From JBBRYW01 sp038253945 (GTDB lineage Bacteria; Actinomycetota; Thermoleophilia; Gaiellales; Gaiellaceae), in assembly GCA_038253945.1 (NCBI GenBank), contig JBBSGR010000002.1:1-64000 (forward strand): 64,000 bases of DNA, read 5' to 3'. The notes under the pieces were generated by a model. It saw only the letters and a program-made list of their open reading frames with translations. It made no database searches and was not told the origin of the DNA. The position numbers were made by a program, and so were the translations under genes. Positions 41,890-50,196 of this stretch are shown one piece after another (the stretch's first letter is position 1; the number at the start of each line of letters is the position of its first letter).

Positions 41890-43235
41890 TCCCGCTCCGG
41901 CTCGGCGAGATCGAGTCTGCGACTCTCGTGCACGGTGATCCCGAGCTGGCGATCGCAGGCGTCGTCGCCGACTCGCGGCTCGCGCCTCAGGGCTCGCTGT
42001 TCGTCTGCCTGCGAGGCTCGCGCGCCGACGGGCACGACTTCATCGACGCAGCCGCCCGCCGCGGTGCGGCCGCCGTCCTCTGCGCGCCCGGACGCGCCCC
42101 GCGCACGGGGCCGCTCGCGGCGCTCGAGAGCGCGGAGCCGCTGGCGACGCTGGCGGAGATCGGCCGGCTCGTGCGCGGGCGCGCGCGGGCGCGCGTAATC
42201 GGCGTCGCCGGCTCGGCCGGCAAGACCACGCTCAAAGACGTCCTGCAGGCGCTGCTCGCGCCCCACCTGCCGACCGTCGCGAGCAGGGCGAGCCACAACA
42301 ACGAGCTGGGCGTCCCGCTCACGCTCGCGCTGCTCGAGCCCGACACCGCCGCCTGCGTCTGCGAGCTCGGCACCGGTGCGCCGGGCGAGCTTGCCGCGCT
42401 CTGCGCGATCGCGCGACCCGACATCGGCGTGCTGACCGCGATCGGGCCCGAGCACCTCGAGTTCTTCGGCAGCGTCGCGGAGGTCGCCGCCGAGGAGGCG
42501 GCGCTCGTCGCGGCGCTGCCCGCCGCGGCGCCCGTCGTCCTCCCGTTCGGCGAGCCACTGCTGGAGCCTTACCGGCGCGCCGACCTGGAGGAGTGGCGCT
42601 TCGGCCTCGATCCGAGGGCCGACGTGCAGCTCCTGGCCGGCCGACCGCGCGCCGCCGGCGCCGAGGTCTCGCTGGTCGTGCGCGGCCGGCGCGTCGACTT
42701 CGCGACCAACCTCCTCCTGCCGCATCATCGCCTTAGCCTCGCCGCCGCCTGCGCTGTCTATGCCACGCTCGGCCTCCCGCTCGAGCGAATCGGCGAGGGC
42801 GCCGAGGCGATCGAGCTCTCGCCCTGGCGTGGCCAGGAGGAGCGGCTGCGGCGAGGCGGGCTACTGATCAACGACGCCTACAACGCCAACCCGCTCTCAC
42901 TGCGAGCAGCGCTCGAGGCACTCGCTGCACGTCGCGACGGGGGCCGCGCCGTCGCCGTGCTCGGCCCGATGGCCGAGCTCGGCCCCGGCGCGCCCCGCTG
43001 GCACGCGCTCGCCGGCAGACAGGCCGCGGAACTTGGCATCGACCTCGTGATCGCCGTCGGCCCCGGCGCGCGCGGCTACCTCGACGGCGCGACCGGCCGC
43101 ACCGCCTGCCTCTGGTTCCCGGACATCGACTCGTCGATCGCGCCCCTCCGCTCGCTTCTAGGCCGCGGCGACGTGGTGCTGCTCAAGGGATCCCGCAGAG
43201 CGGGCCTCGAACGGCTCGCCGAGGCGCTCACGTGA
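41886..43235 (+). CDS. murF: MurF-family UDP-MurNAc-pentapeptide ligase
   Basis: 449-residue Mur ligase. The N-domain carries VVADSRLAPQGSLFVCLRG, the P-loop VAGSAGKTTLKD (107-118), then ASHNNELGVPL, LGTGAPGEL and INDAYNANPLSLRAAL, all MurF marks. MurF normally adds D-Ala-D-Ala to UDP-MurNAc-tripeptide. ATG overlaps the PLP enzyme stop and the end overlaps the sbnA-like gene (GTGA). Having murF transcribed with diaminopropionate genes and facing murE is not the standard dcw order, so this may be a second, specialised copy. Confidence 0.88.
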   Translation: MIPLRLGEIESATLVHGDPELAIAGVVADSRLAPQGSLFVCLRGSRADGHDFIDAAARRGAAAVLCAPGRAPRTGPLAALESAEPLATLAEIGRLVRGRARARVIGVAGSAGKTTLKDVLQALLAPHLPTVASRASHNNELGVPLTLALLEPDTAACVCELGTGAPGELAALCAIARPDIGVLTAIGPEHLEFFGSVAEVAAEEAALVAALPAAAPVVLPFGEPLLEPYRRADLEEWRFGLDPRADVQLLAGRPRAAGAEVSLVVRGRRVDFATNLLLPHHRLSLAAACAVYATLGLPLERIGEGAEAIELSPWRGQEERLRRGGLLINDAYNANPLSLRAALEALAARRDGGRAVAVLGPMAELGPGAPRWHALAGRQAAELGIDLVIAVGPGARGYLDGATGRTACLWFPDIDSSIAPLRSLLGRGDVVLLKGSRRAGLERLAEALT

Positions 43236-44242
43236 TGACGCACGTGGGCGGCACCCCGCTCAGGCCGATCGCCCTGCGCATCCAAGGCAGAACCCACATC
43301 GTGCAGCTGAAGCTCGAAGGGGCCAACCCCTGCGGCTCGCTCAAGGACCGCACCGCGCAGAGCCTGGTCGACGACCTGGAGCAGCGCGGCACGCTCGAGC
43401 GAGGTTCCATCCTTGTCGAGTCGACCTCAGGCAACCTCGGGATCGCGCTTGCCTGGCTCGCCCGCCGCCGTGGCTACCGCTTCGTCGCTGTCATCGACCC
43501 GAAGACGACACCCGAGAACATCGCGCGCCTCCGCCAGCTCGAAGCCCGGATCGAGCTCGTCGACACCCCTGACGCCGCCGGCGGCTACCTGCTTGCTCGG
43601 ATCGAGCGCGTCCGCCAGCTCTGCGCCTCCTCGCCCGCCTACGTCTGGCCCGACCAGTACGCCAACCCCGCAAACCCGCGCGCGCACGAACGGGGAACCG
43701 CGCCCGAGCTGCTCGCCCAGCTCGGCGGCAACCTCGACGCCGTCTTCGTCCCCGTCTCGACCGGCGGCACGCTGGCCGGGATCGCGCACTTCCTCCGCCG
43801 CGAAAGCCCCGCCACACGCGTGATCGCCGTCGACGCGCACGGCTCTCTCGCGCTCGGCGGTAGCCCCGGGCCGCGACTGCTGACGGGCATCGGCGCGAGC
43901 AAGCGCTCCTCGTTTGCAACGCCCGACCTCTACGACGAACGCGTGCTCGTCCGTGACGCCGAGGCCTTCGCCTGCTGCCGCGCGCTCGCCGCCCGCACCG
44001 GGATGCAGGTCGGCGGGTCGAGCGGCGCCACCCTCGCGGCCTGCGCCCGCTTGCTGGCACGCGACCCGGACCTCGGGCAGATCGCCTGCATCTGCCCAGA
44101 CCGCGGGCAGAGCTACAGGTCGACGGTCTACTCCGACCGCTGGCTCGCCCGCAACGGCATCCACCTCGGCCTAGCCGATCTCGGCCCGCTCGAGGAGATC
44201 ACCCCCGCCGCGCCGCCCGTCGCAGCTCCGGTTACAGCGTGA
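43232..44242 (+). CDS. SbnA-like PLP synthase (diaminopropionate pathway)
   Basis: 336-residue fold-type-II PLP enzyme of the cysteine-synthase group. PLP Lys38 lies in PCGSLKDRT, the substrate loop STSGNLG is at 64-70, and the phosphate-binding Gly-rich loop is STGGTLAG. SbnA joins O-phospho-L-serine and glutamate to make N-(1-amino-1-carboxy-2-ethyl)-glutamate. The assignment rests on direct coupling to an SbnB-like gene as well as on sequence. Cysteine synthase or threonine-type enzymes are the alternatives. GTG overlaps the murF stop (GTGA); an ATG one codon later is equally possible. Confidence 0.78.
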   Translation: MMTHVGGTPLRPIALRIQGRTHIVQLKLEGANPCGSLKDRTAQSLVDDLEQRGTLERGSILVESTSGNLGIALAWLARRRGYRFVAVIDPKTTPENIARLRQLEARIELVDTPDAAGGYLLARIERVRQLCASSPAYVWPDQYANPANPRAHERGTAPELLAQLGGNLDAVFVPVSTGGTLAGIAHFLRRESPATRVIAVDAHGSLALGGSPGPRLLTGIGASKRSSFATPDLYDERVLVRDAEAFACCRALAARTGMQVGGSSGATLAACARLLARDPDLGQIACICPDRGQSYRSTVYSDRWLARNGIHLGLADLGPLEEITPAAPPVAAPVTA

Positions 44243-45225
44243 CCGCGGACACGATCCTCTACCTGTCCGAACACGACGTCGCGGCCGCACTGGAACGCGT
44301 CGACGTGATCGGCGCCGTCTCCGCCGCGCTCACCGCGCACGGCCGCGGCGAGACGATCCTGCCAGCCGAGGCCTACCTCAGCTGGGAACACGACGGCGAG
44401 ACGCTGCGCAGCCTCTGCATGCCGGCGTACGTCGATTCCGTTCCCGGCGTCAAGATCATCAACGCCAACTCAGCCAACCCGGCCCGCGGGCTGCCGCGCG
44501 CGAGTGGGCTGACGCTGCTCTTCGATCCCGGCACGGGGCGGCCGGTCTGCATCATGGAAGGCGCGCGCATCTCCTGCCTGCGCACGGCCGCGGTCACGGC
44601 GATCGCAGCCGAGCTGCTCGCCGCCCGTCCGATCGAACGACTCGCGCTGATCGGCGCCGGCGCGCTCGCGCGCTGCCATCTCCGCCTCCTCGCGCCCCGA
44701 CTCCCCGAGCTGCGCAAGATCCGCGTCTACGACCTCGAACGCGAACGCGCGAACGCGCTTGCCGCCGACGGCTCGCTCATCGTCTGCGACTCGGCCGAAC
44801 AGGCGATCCGCGGCGCGCACCTAGTCGTCACCGTCACCACCACCACAACCGGCTACATCCGCCACGCATGGCTCCAGCCCGGCGCGCTGCTCGTCAACAT
44901 CTCACTCGACGACCCACTGCCCGAAGTCGTGCTCCAGGCCGACAAACTGTTCGTCGACGACTGGAACCTGATCGCCGCCGACGAACGCCGATTGCTCGGG
45001 CGCATGCTCCGCAGCGGCACCATCTGCGGCCCCAACCAGCACTCCGGTCGCGCGATCGACGGCGAACTCGGCCAGCTCCTCGCCGGCCGCCGACGCGGAC
45101 GATCGCACCCCGACGAGATCATCCTCGTCAATCCGTTCGGGCTCGCGATCGAAGACCTCGCGATCGCTACCCAGGTCTACCAACACGCCAGAGCCTCCGG
45201 GCTCGGCACGAACCTCAACCGCTGA
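44239..45225 (+). CDS. SbnB-like dehydrogenase (ornithine cyclodeaminase family)
   Basis: 328-residue NAD-dependent protein of the ornithine-cyclodeaminase/mu-crystallin family. Features include ILPAEAYLSWEH, PGVKIINANSANPARGLPRA, LTLLFDPGTGRPVCIMEG and the Rossmann segment LALIGAGALARCHL. The pattern VKIINANSxNP with a Ser-rich substrate site is typical of SbnB, which releases L-2,3-diaminopropionate and 2-oxoglutarate from the SbnA product. GTG overlaps the sbnA-like stop. It is the last gene of the PLP-murF-sbnA-sbnB operon. Ornithine cyclodeaminase itself is less likely given the partner gene. Confidence 0.8.
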   Translation: MTADTILYLSEHDVAAALERVDVIGAVSAALTAHGRGETILPAEAYLSWEHDGETLRSLCMPAYVDSVPGVKIINANSANPARGLPRASGLTLLFDPGTGRPVCIMEGARISCLRTAAVTAIAAELLAARPIERLALIGAGALARCHLRLLAPRLPELRKIRVYDLERERANALAADGSLIVCDSAEQAIRGAHLVVTVTTTTTGYIRHAWLQPGALLVNISLDDPLPEVVLQADKLFVDDWNLIAADERRLLGRMLRSGTICGPNQHSGRAIDGELGQLLAGRRRGRSHPDEIILVNPFGLAIEDLAIATQVYQHARASGLGTNLNR

Positions 45226-45385
45226 CGCCCGCCCCGGCCCTCCACCCGTGCCGCGATGAAAGTTGCGACCCGCAGCAGCAAGACGGACGTTGCAGAGTCG
45301 CGAAAGGGGATCCCTCCTCCCGTCGAAGGCTGCCGCGATTCGCTTCAGAGGCGAAACTTCTAGACTTGATTCGATCCGCAGCGCG

Positions 45386-45835
45386 TCAGGGCCGCAGCTG
45401 CCGCGTCAGAAAGCGGACCGTCGACCGCCAAACCTGGGTTGCGTACTCACCCGGGTGGCGGCTGCCGGCGACGACGATGAGTTCGTGCGCGACGTGAGCT
45501 GCACGCAGGCGGCGAGCCATCCTCTGCGCCTGCACGAGCGGGACGATATCGGCGCTCCCGTTCGCGAGCAGGAACGGCGGGTCGCCGCGGTCGACATGGC
45601 TGACCGGGGACGCGTCGCGGTAGCGGCGCGGCAGTCCGATGGAATGCAGCCGAGGTAGCCGCCGACGAAGGAGTGGCCGACGTAGAAGCTGGCCAGGTCT
45701 GTCGGCCCCGACCGCGAGACGACCGCGCGTACGCTCGTGCCGCGATCGAGCGCTCCCTTCGCGTCGGTCGCGGCGAGCGCGCGAGATTGGCACCGGCGGA
45801 GGCACCGAAGAGGGCCCCGCAGGGCGGCGAGCGCG
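45386..45835 (-). pseudogene. Esterase/alpha-beta hydrolase, 3' fragment
   Basis: C-terminal half of an acetyl-esterase-like hydrolase split over frames. GASAGANLA (nucleophile elbow) is in one frame. VRAVVSRSGPTDLASFYVGH and FVGGYLGCIPSDC are in a second. DPPFLLANGSADIVPLVQAQ (catalytic Asp region) and the end with AGSRHPGEYA (catalytic His) are in a third. The N-terminal half is absent, and upstream sequence joins directly to a propeller fragment. It is non-functional as sequenced. Confidence 0.6.
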
Positions 45836-45839
45836 ACCT

Positions 45840-46290
45840 TCACGGCACCTGCACGACCGCCAGGTCGTGTGCGGCCCACGGTCGACCGGGAGCGAACGCA
45901 CGCGGCCGCTTGCTGCGTCGAAGACGGCGAGCGTGCCGTTCGCGCTGCGGGCGGCGACCGCCGCGCGGCTGGAGAGCACGGCGACGTGGTGCGGGCCGGG
46001 GCACCCGGCAAACGATCGCAGCGTCCGGGCGCTACCCGCGGCGAGCAGGAGCATGTGTCCGGCGCGGTCGCTCACCCACAGGCGCCGCCCGGAGTAGGGG
46101 TCGAAGGCGAGATGGTGCGTCAGCGTTCCGACCCGCTTGCGCCAGAGCACGCGGCCGACAGGGCCGCCGGTGCGGATCCGCGCGACGACGCCGGACTCCC
46201 AGTAGGTGACGAAGACGTCGGCGGTGTCCGGGGCGCGGTCGATGTCGTGTGCGGGCCCGCCGGCCGGCAGCGTCCCGTTCGGATATGGCC
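45840..46290 (-). pseudogene. YncE-like beta-propeller fragment
   Basis: Propeller blades read YSGRRLWVSDRAGHMLLLAA, PGPHHVAVLSSRAAVAARSA and GTLAVFDAASGRVRSLPV, like YncE-type surface propellers. There is no start, no signal and no full set of blades. It lies between the esterase fragment and a truncated transposase, both in the same orientation. Insertion followed by deletion probably created this junction. Confidence 0.55.
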
Positions 46291-46299
46291 GGCGCGGGC

Positions 46300-46830
46300 G
46301 CGGGTAGAGGCGTGCGCGCGCAGGAACGAGCGCCAGTTCAGCCGGTCGCGCTCAGGTGCCGGCGGAACACCGGCCGCCTTCAGAACGTTGCGCACCAGCG
46401 TCGCCGACAAGTGGATCCCGAGCTTACGCAGCTCCCCGACGATCCGGACGTAACCCCAGTTCGTGTTCTCGCGCGCAAGCCGCAGAACCAACTCACGCGT
46501 CGCGTCGTCGATGGGAGGTCGACCCGGACGCCGCGGGTACGTCCAGTGCTCGGCGACGAATCGCCTGTGCCAGCGCAGCAGCGTTTTCGGCCTCACGATG
46601 ATGAACGCCCGCCAGCAGCGGCGTGGCAGCACGCGGCTGAGCGCTGCGAGCAGGAGCCGATCGCGCGGCGTGAACTGCGGCCTCGTCACCTGCCGCCGCA
46701 GAATCGTCCGTGCCGCAACACGAGAATTTCGAGCTCTTCGAACGCTCTCGGCGCGCGAACAGCACCACCAACTCGAACAGACGGCACGCAACGACATACA
46801 GAAGCGACACGGACAAGAGCAACCTCCTAG
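46300..46830 (-). mobile_element. Truncated, frameshifted integrase-type transposase
   Basis: N-terminal half of an IS3/IS481-like transposase: LRRQVTRPQFTPRDRLLLAA, RPKTLLRWHRRFVAEHWTYP, GRPPIDDATRELVLRLAREN, WGYVRIVGELRKLGIHLSAT and ending SFLRAHA. The DDE catalytic half is missing. The first 40 or so residues lie in another frame (LLYVVACRLFELVVLFARRE). It cannot move itself. Confidence 0.65.
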
Positions 46831-46982
46831 AGCACGGGAACGCCACGCTAACCACGAACTCCCCGTCCACGCCTCCCGCACCTGTCCCCCGCGCGGCCGA
46901 GTTTATGCACCCCACGGCCAGGCGCGGGCAGGCGGATCAGACGCGGATCACAGCTTCCGCGCCCGACGAGCGCTACGTTCCA

Positions 46983-47240
46983 TCAATGCTGCCGTCCGGC
47001 TTTCGCACTCCGAGTCGATCTCACGAGCACGCGAGCCGCAACAGCGGTCATCACAGCTGCGACCCAGAGCACCACGTTTATTACCGCGAAGAAAACAAGC
47101 AGGTTGAGCTCGATCCAATGCCCGAAATGCGCGCCACACTCAGAACACGTTCGCGCTTCATCGGTACTTGGCGATACGAGGACAGCGACCGTGAAGAACA
47201 ACGCTCCCAGGACGACCCCGAAGAGAATTAGGATCGCCGG
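46983..47240 (-). pseudogene. Small two-helix membrane protein fragment
   Basis: The minus-strand reading encodes two hydrophobic helices (AILILFGVVLGALFFTVAVL and LLVFFAVINVVLWVAAVMTA) joined by a loop with a CSEC pair. This looks like a real small membrane protein, but no start codon is available upstream in frame. Beyond its N-terminus the sequence is shared with an opposite-strand gene fragment. Probably 5'-truncated; function unknown. Confidence 0.4.
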
Positions 47241-47267
47241 GCCGGCGCCTACAAGGCTCTCTCGCCG

Positions 47268-47564
47268 ATGCCGCTCTACCTGGTCGCGACGGCACGCGCT
47301 CCGAGGCCGCACCCGTGTCGCCGAAACGGCAAGACATTCGGCTTCTGCGAGGAGATCGTGCGGGCGCTGCCGCGGGCGCCTCGCTTCCGGTTGCTTGGCC
47401 GGCTCGACTTCCGCCACCATCCTCGCGACGTTCGGCTGCGCTTTCGCGTGCCGCGCCTGCGCCCGAGCCTCTACCAGTTCGTGATCTACTGCGGCCCCTG
47501 CTACCCCGGCAAGAATGGCTCCCTTATCACGGACGGATCGCACTCGCTTCGCGTCGGGCGCTGA
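47268..47564 (+). CDS. Hypothetical protein, C-terminal part of a secreted family
   Basis: 98 codons from an ATG. The pattern MPLYLVATARAPRPHPCRRN, a middle FCEEIV, then LLGRLDFRHHPRDVRLRFRV and YQFVIYCGPCYPGKNGSLI has the look of an extracellular beta-sandwich domain. It has paired cysteines, as seen in exported hypothetical proteins of such actinobacteria. The expected N-terminal signal and first strands are absent: the in-frame region upstream is open only to a TAG at 47229. It may be a truncated remnant rather than a whole gene. Confidence 0.4.
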   Translation: MPLYLVATARAPRPHPCRRNGKTFGFCEEIVRALPRAPRFRLLGRLDFRHHPRDVRLRFRVPRLRPSLYQFVIYCGPCYPGKNGSLITDGSHSLRVGR

Positions 47565-47822
47565 GGTGAGGGCGGGTTGCTTTGCCGGGCTCCTGTCCCC
47601 CGGGAAGCACCGGGTCAGAGAGGTGCGCCTCGACTGGCCCCGGTGCCGTTTACGGTACGGACCTCAGCCCTCCCAGAGAAACAGCACGTGCGTTGCGGAA
47701 GGGCCGAGCCCGAGCGTGACATGGCGATCAGTCCCGCGGATGTCCAATGTCGCTTTACAGTCGGCCTGAGCTTGGATTCGTAGGGCTCCGCAAGGCGAAG
47801 CTCCGAGCCGTAGTGCTGATAA
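47565..47822. other. Region of possible decayed coding sequence
   Basis: The minus strand holds an open stretch with a protein-like segment ATLDIRGTDRHVTLGLGPSA, without a start or a family match. Nothing else is supportable here. Confidence 0.3.
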
Positions 47823-47926
47823 CCGGCACTCACCGAAGGCGCCCTTGATCGTGCCGCGCCAGCTCGCAAGCGGATGCTGATCTGAAGCCGCGGCAGAGAA
47901 TTTCGCCACGGACAGCTTCTTGCACT
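47823..47926 (+). repeat. Dispersed repeat, degenerate copy of part of the Clp_N-membrane gene
   Basis: About 104 bp that match 50781-50885 on the same strand with scattered differences, from CCGGCACTCACCGAAGGCGC to GACAGCTTCTTGCACT. In the intact gene this segment encodes the linker before the first membrane helix. Here it is no longer in an open frame. Confidence 0.75.
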
Positions 47927-48504
47927 TTCTGGGAGACCAGTATCGCGTTCGCGAGCGTGCGGGTCTGGCCGTCAGCGGGCGACGACGGAGCTTCCATCGC
48001 TGAATGTGACCCTTGGGGTCGAGACTCGGGACTCGGCTCGTCGGGGAGGCTGCAAAGAAGAAGAAAATTGTCGTGCACGGGCAGCGTCACGGAGCGGCCA
48101 CCTGCCGTGAAGGAAACGAGCCTGACGTCGTCGCGAGCGACACCGTAGGCGAGCGCGGGTCGGCCGAACGGCCGGGTGCTGACAACGGTGAACGTGATCG
48201 GGGAGGCTCGCGTCAGCGTGTCGCCGCAGGACTCCGCCAGCGAGGCGACGACAACGCAAAGTTTCTCCTGTTTCGTGGAGAGCAGGTACACCTTCTCGCC
48301 ACCAGAGAGCGTTCCAAGACGACGGGCGGAGGCGAGTCGGCGCGCTCCGATTTGATCGGAGCCGACGGCGGCCGGAAGCTCGTCCCGGCGCAGTTGCCTG
48401 CGGGCACTGCGCCCGAGCAGATCGCTCGAACGCGGCGGGTGGTCAACGGACCCGATACCCGGAAACTCGCCGACGGTAGCTGGGGCGGCGGCGTAAGCGA
48501 CCAC
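47830..48504 (-). pseudogene. Degenerate member of the anti-sigma-associated domain family
   Basis: A 224-codon frame whose middle resembles the outer domain of the membrane proteins at 56031 and 60443: FGRPALAYGVARDDVRLVSF, then GGRSVTLPVHDNFLLL. After NFLLL the family's PARLVAYDxxGRV ending is missing and the tail runs antisense into a repeat copied from another gene. The GTG start is in the middle of a hydrophobic stretch, so the true N-terminus is also lost. Likely a remnant. Confidence 0.4.
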
Positions 48505-48698
48505 GGAAAGAGTGGCGATGCGTCGAAGCTCGTTGCGAGCGAGTGGGCGTCCGGCGAACGTCCTTACGCAGGCGGCACGCGGGTCAGCGCAGGCGAGCCT
48601 TATCCACTAGCCAAGCGCGCTCGGGCCATTCCACGCCAACAAGATGTTTACGAAACGCGCACATAGGGGCTATATCTTTTTGACGGGGTGTATAGGCA

Positions 48699-49793
48699 GT
48701 GCTGAATAGAGCGGTCCATGATCGCGCGCGAGCACTAGCGAGCTACGTTCCTCGTGCGCGTAAGTATGCAATCGGAAGCTTCCTCGTGGCGCTCGTCAGC
48801 GCAACGCAGGTGGCGAGCGGGCAGGTGTCCTCGTCCGTCGTGTTCTCGATCGACCGCGAAGACAAAGCGTCGCGGATCGTTGCCTTCGGCGCATCCTTCC
48901 CCTCGACTCTCGACGTTTCTCCCAACGGCAAGGAAATCGCCTACGTGCGCGACGCAGACATCTGGGTTGCGAGTCCAGACGGAACGGTCGCTCGACCGCT
49001 GTTCCGGAGCGCGGATGCGGAGCACTCACCGCAATGGTCACCCGATGGCGACTCGATCGCGTTCATACGCAACCGGCACGAGCCGGACCTCATCAACCCG
49101 CACGTAGATCTATACCTCGTCGCGCCGAACGGGACGAACTTGCGGCTTGTGGAGCGCGACGCGGACCACCCAGCCTGGTCGCCGGACGGACGCTGGCTCG
49201 CCTACGAGAGTCGCGTGAACACCATGGACAAGTCGGTTCCCGGCGACGCGTCGGCGCTGCGCATCGCCTTCCGCGGCCCGCGCGCTCGCAAGCCGTTCGT
49301 CGCACCTCGCGACTACTCGTATGGTAACCCGGCCTGGATCAGCGCAACCAGTATTGGCTTCGTGCGCACGGGTCACGGTAAGAGGCTGGGCAAGAATGAC
49401 ATCGTCCGCGCGATCCTCACTACGCGAGCACTGACCCCCGTGGTGAGCGGCCCGGTTGGCTTGGCGTGGCCGCGCTGGTCGCCGAACGGCCGCTATCTCA
49501 CCTTCAGTCAGCCGAAGGGAATTTTCCTGCGCGACGAGCGCACGAAGCGCGTGCGCCGCGTCACCGGTGCACTCGATGCGCCGTGGACTCAGCGCTCGGT
49601 CTGGTCGCCCGACAGCCGTCATATCGCCTATCACCGCAACAACCGGCTCTGGGTGCTAGACCTCGGCCGGGTCGGCGGTCGCCCGCTCGCGCGCGGGCTT
49701 TCACCGTGGACAGTGCCGTCTTGGTCACCAGACAGTCGCCGCGTTTTCGACGCGCAGGCGCAGACTGCGAATCCTGGCGGGGCGAGGCAATGA
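48699..49793 (+). CDS. Secreted TolB-like WD40/PD40 beta-propeller protein
   Basis: 364 residues. An N-terminal hydrophobic segment (AIGSFLVALVSATQVASG) is a signal or anchor. It is followed by repeated PD40 blades: LDVSPNGKEIAYVRDADIWV, SPQWSPDGDSIAFIRNRHEP, PAWSPDGRWLAYES, WPRWSPNGRYLTFSQ, SVWSPDSRHIAYHRNNRLWV and PSWSPDSRRVF. These W/SPDG repeats define TolB-like propellers, which bind proteins or ligands. GTG start. No TonB/Tol system is expected in this lineage, so a structural or sensing role outside the cell is more likely. It stands alone, without an obvious operon. Confidence 0.8.
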   Translation: MLNRAVHDRARALASYVPRARKYAIGSFLVALVSATQVASGQVSSSVVFSIDREDKASRIVAFGASFPSTLDVSPNGKEIAYVRDADIWVASPDGTVARPLFRSADAEHSPQWSPDGDSIAFIRNRHEPDLINPHVDLYLVAPNGTNLRLVERDADHPAWSPDGRWLAYESRVNTMDKSVPGDASALRIAFRGPRARKPFVAPRDYSYGNPAWISATSIGFVRTGHGKRLGKNDIVRAILTTRALTPVVSGPVGLAWPRWSPNGRYLTFSQPKGIFLRDERTKRVRRVTGALDAPWTQRSVWSPDSRHIAYHRNNRLWVLDLGRVGGRPLARGLSPWTVPSWSPDSRRVFDAQAQTANPGGARQ

Positions 49794-50196
49794 TTCTTCT
49801 CCGGCTCTTCGCGCGCCTGCGGAGTTTTCTGGTTGCGCATCGTGAGCGCCTGTTCGCGGAGTGAGTCATTCCTACGCGGAGGCGCGCGTCGGAACGCGCT
49901 AAGCGATGGGGTCACAGACGAATGAGACTTGGGGCACCAAAGTGCAGGGACTCGATTGCGACGTTTGCCAACGCGACCGCCCAGATCGTGCGGAACATAG
50001 AACGCCCCCCTTCCGAGGCCGACTCTGTGATGCGTACTGGCGATATTGCGACGCGTCGGAGCTACGTGCGGGTCGCGGGGGACGGGGCCGATTTCGCGAA
50101 ACGCCGTTTGCCCACGCTCGCCGTCCTCGTGGATCGCAGGAACGCGGGCAGGCGCTCCCCAGGCTGACCCCAGCACCCGCCCGCTATGGTTGAAGG
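49794..50196. other. Region without a supportable gene
   Basis: About 400 bp between the propeller gene and the Clp_N gene. Several open frames exist, but none has a credible start, hydrophobic pattern or motif. Confidence 0.5.

Noticed and set aside
38775..43235. murE and murF as part of the standard division and cell wall (dcw) cluster
   Set aside because: They are divergent, and ftsI, mraY, murD, ftsW, murG, murC and ftsQZ are all absent nearby.
48671..48708. TTGACG upstream of the TolB-like gene as a promoter
   Set aside because: No acceptable -10 lies at 16-18 bp and the position would place the start site inside the coding region.
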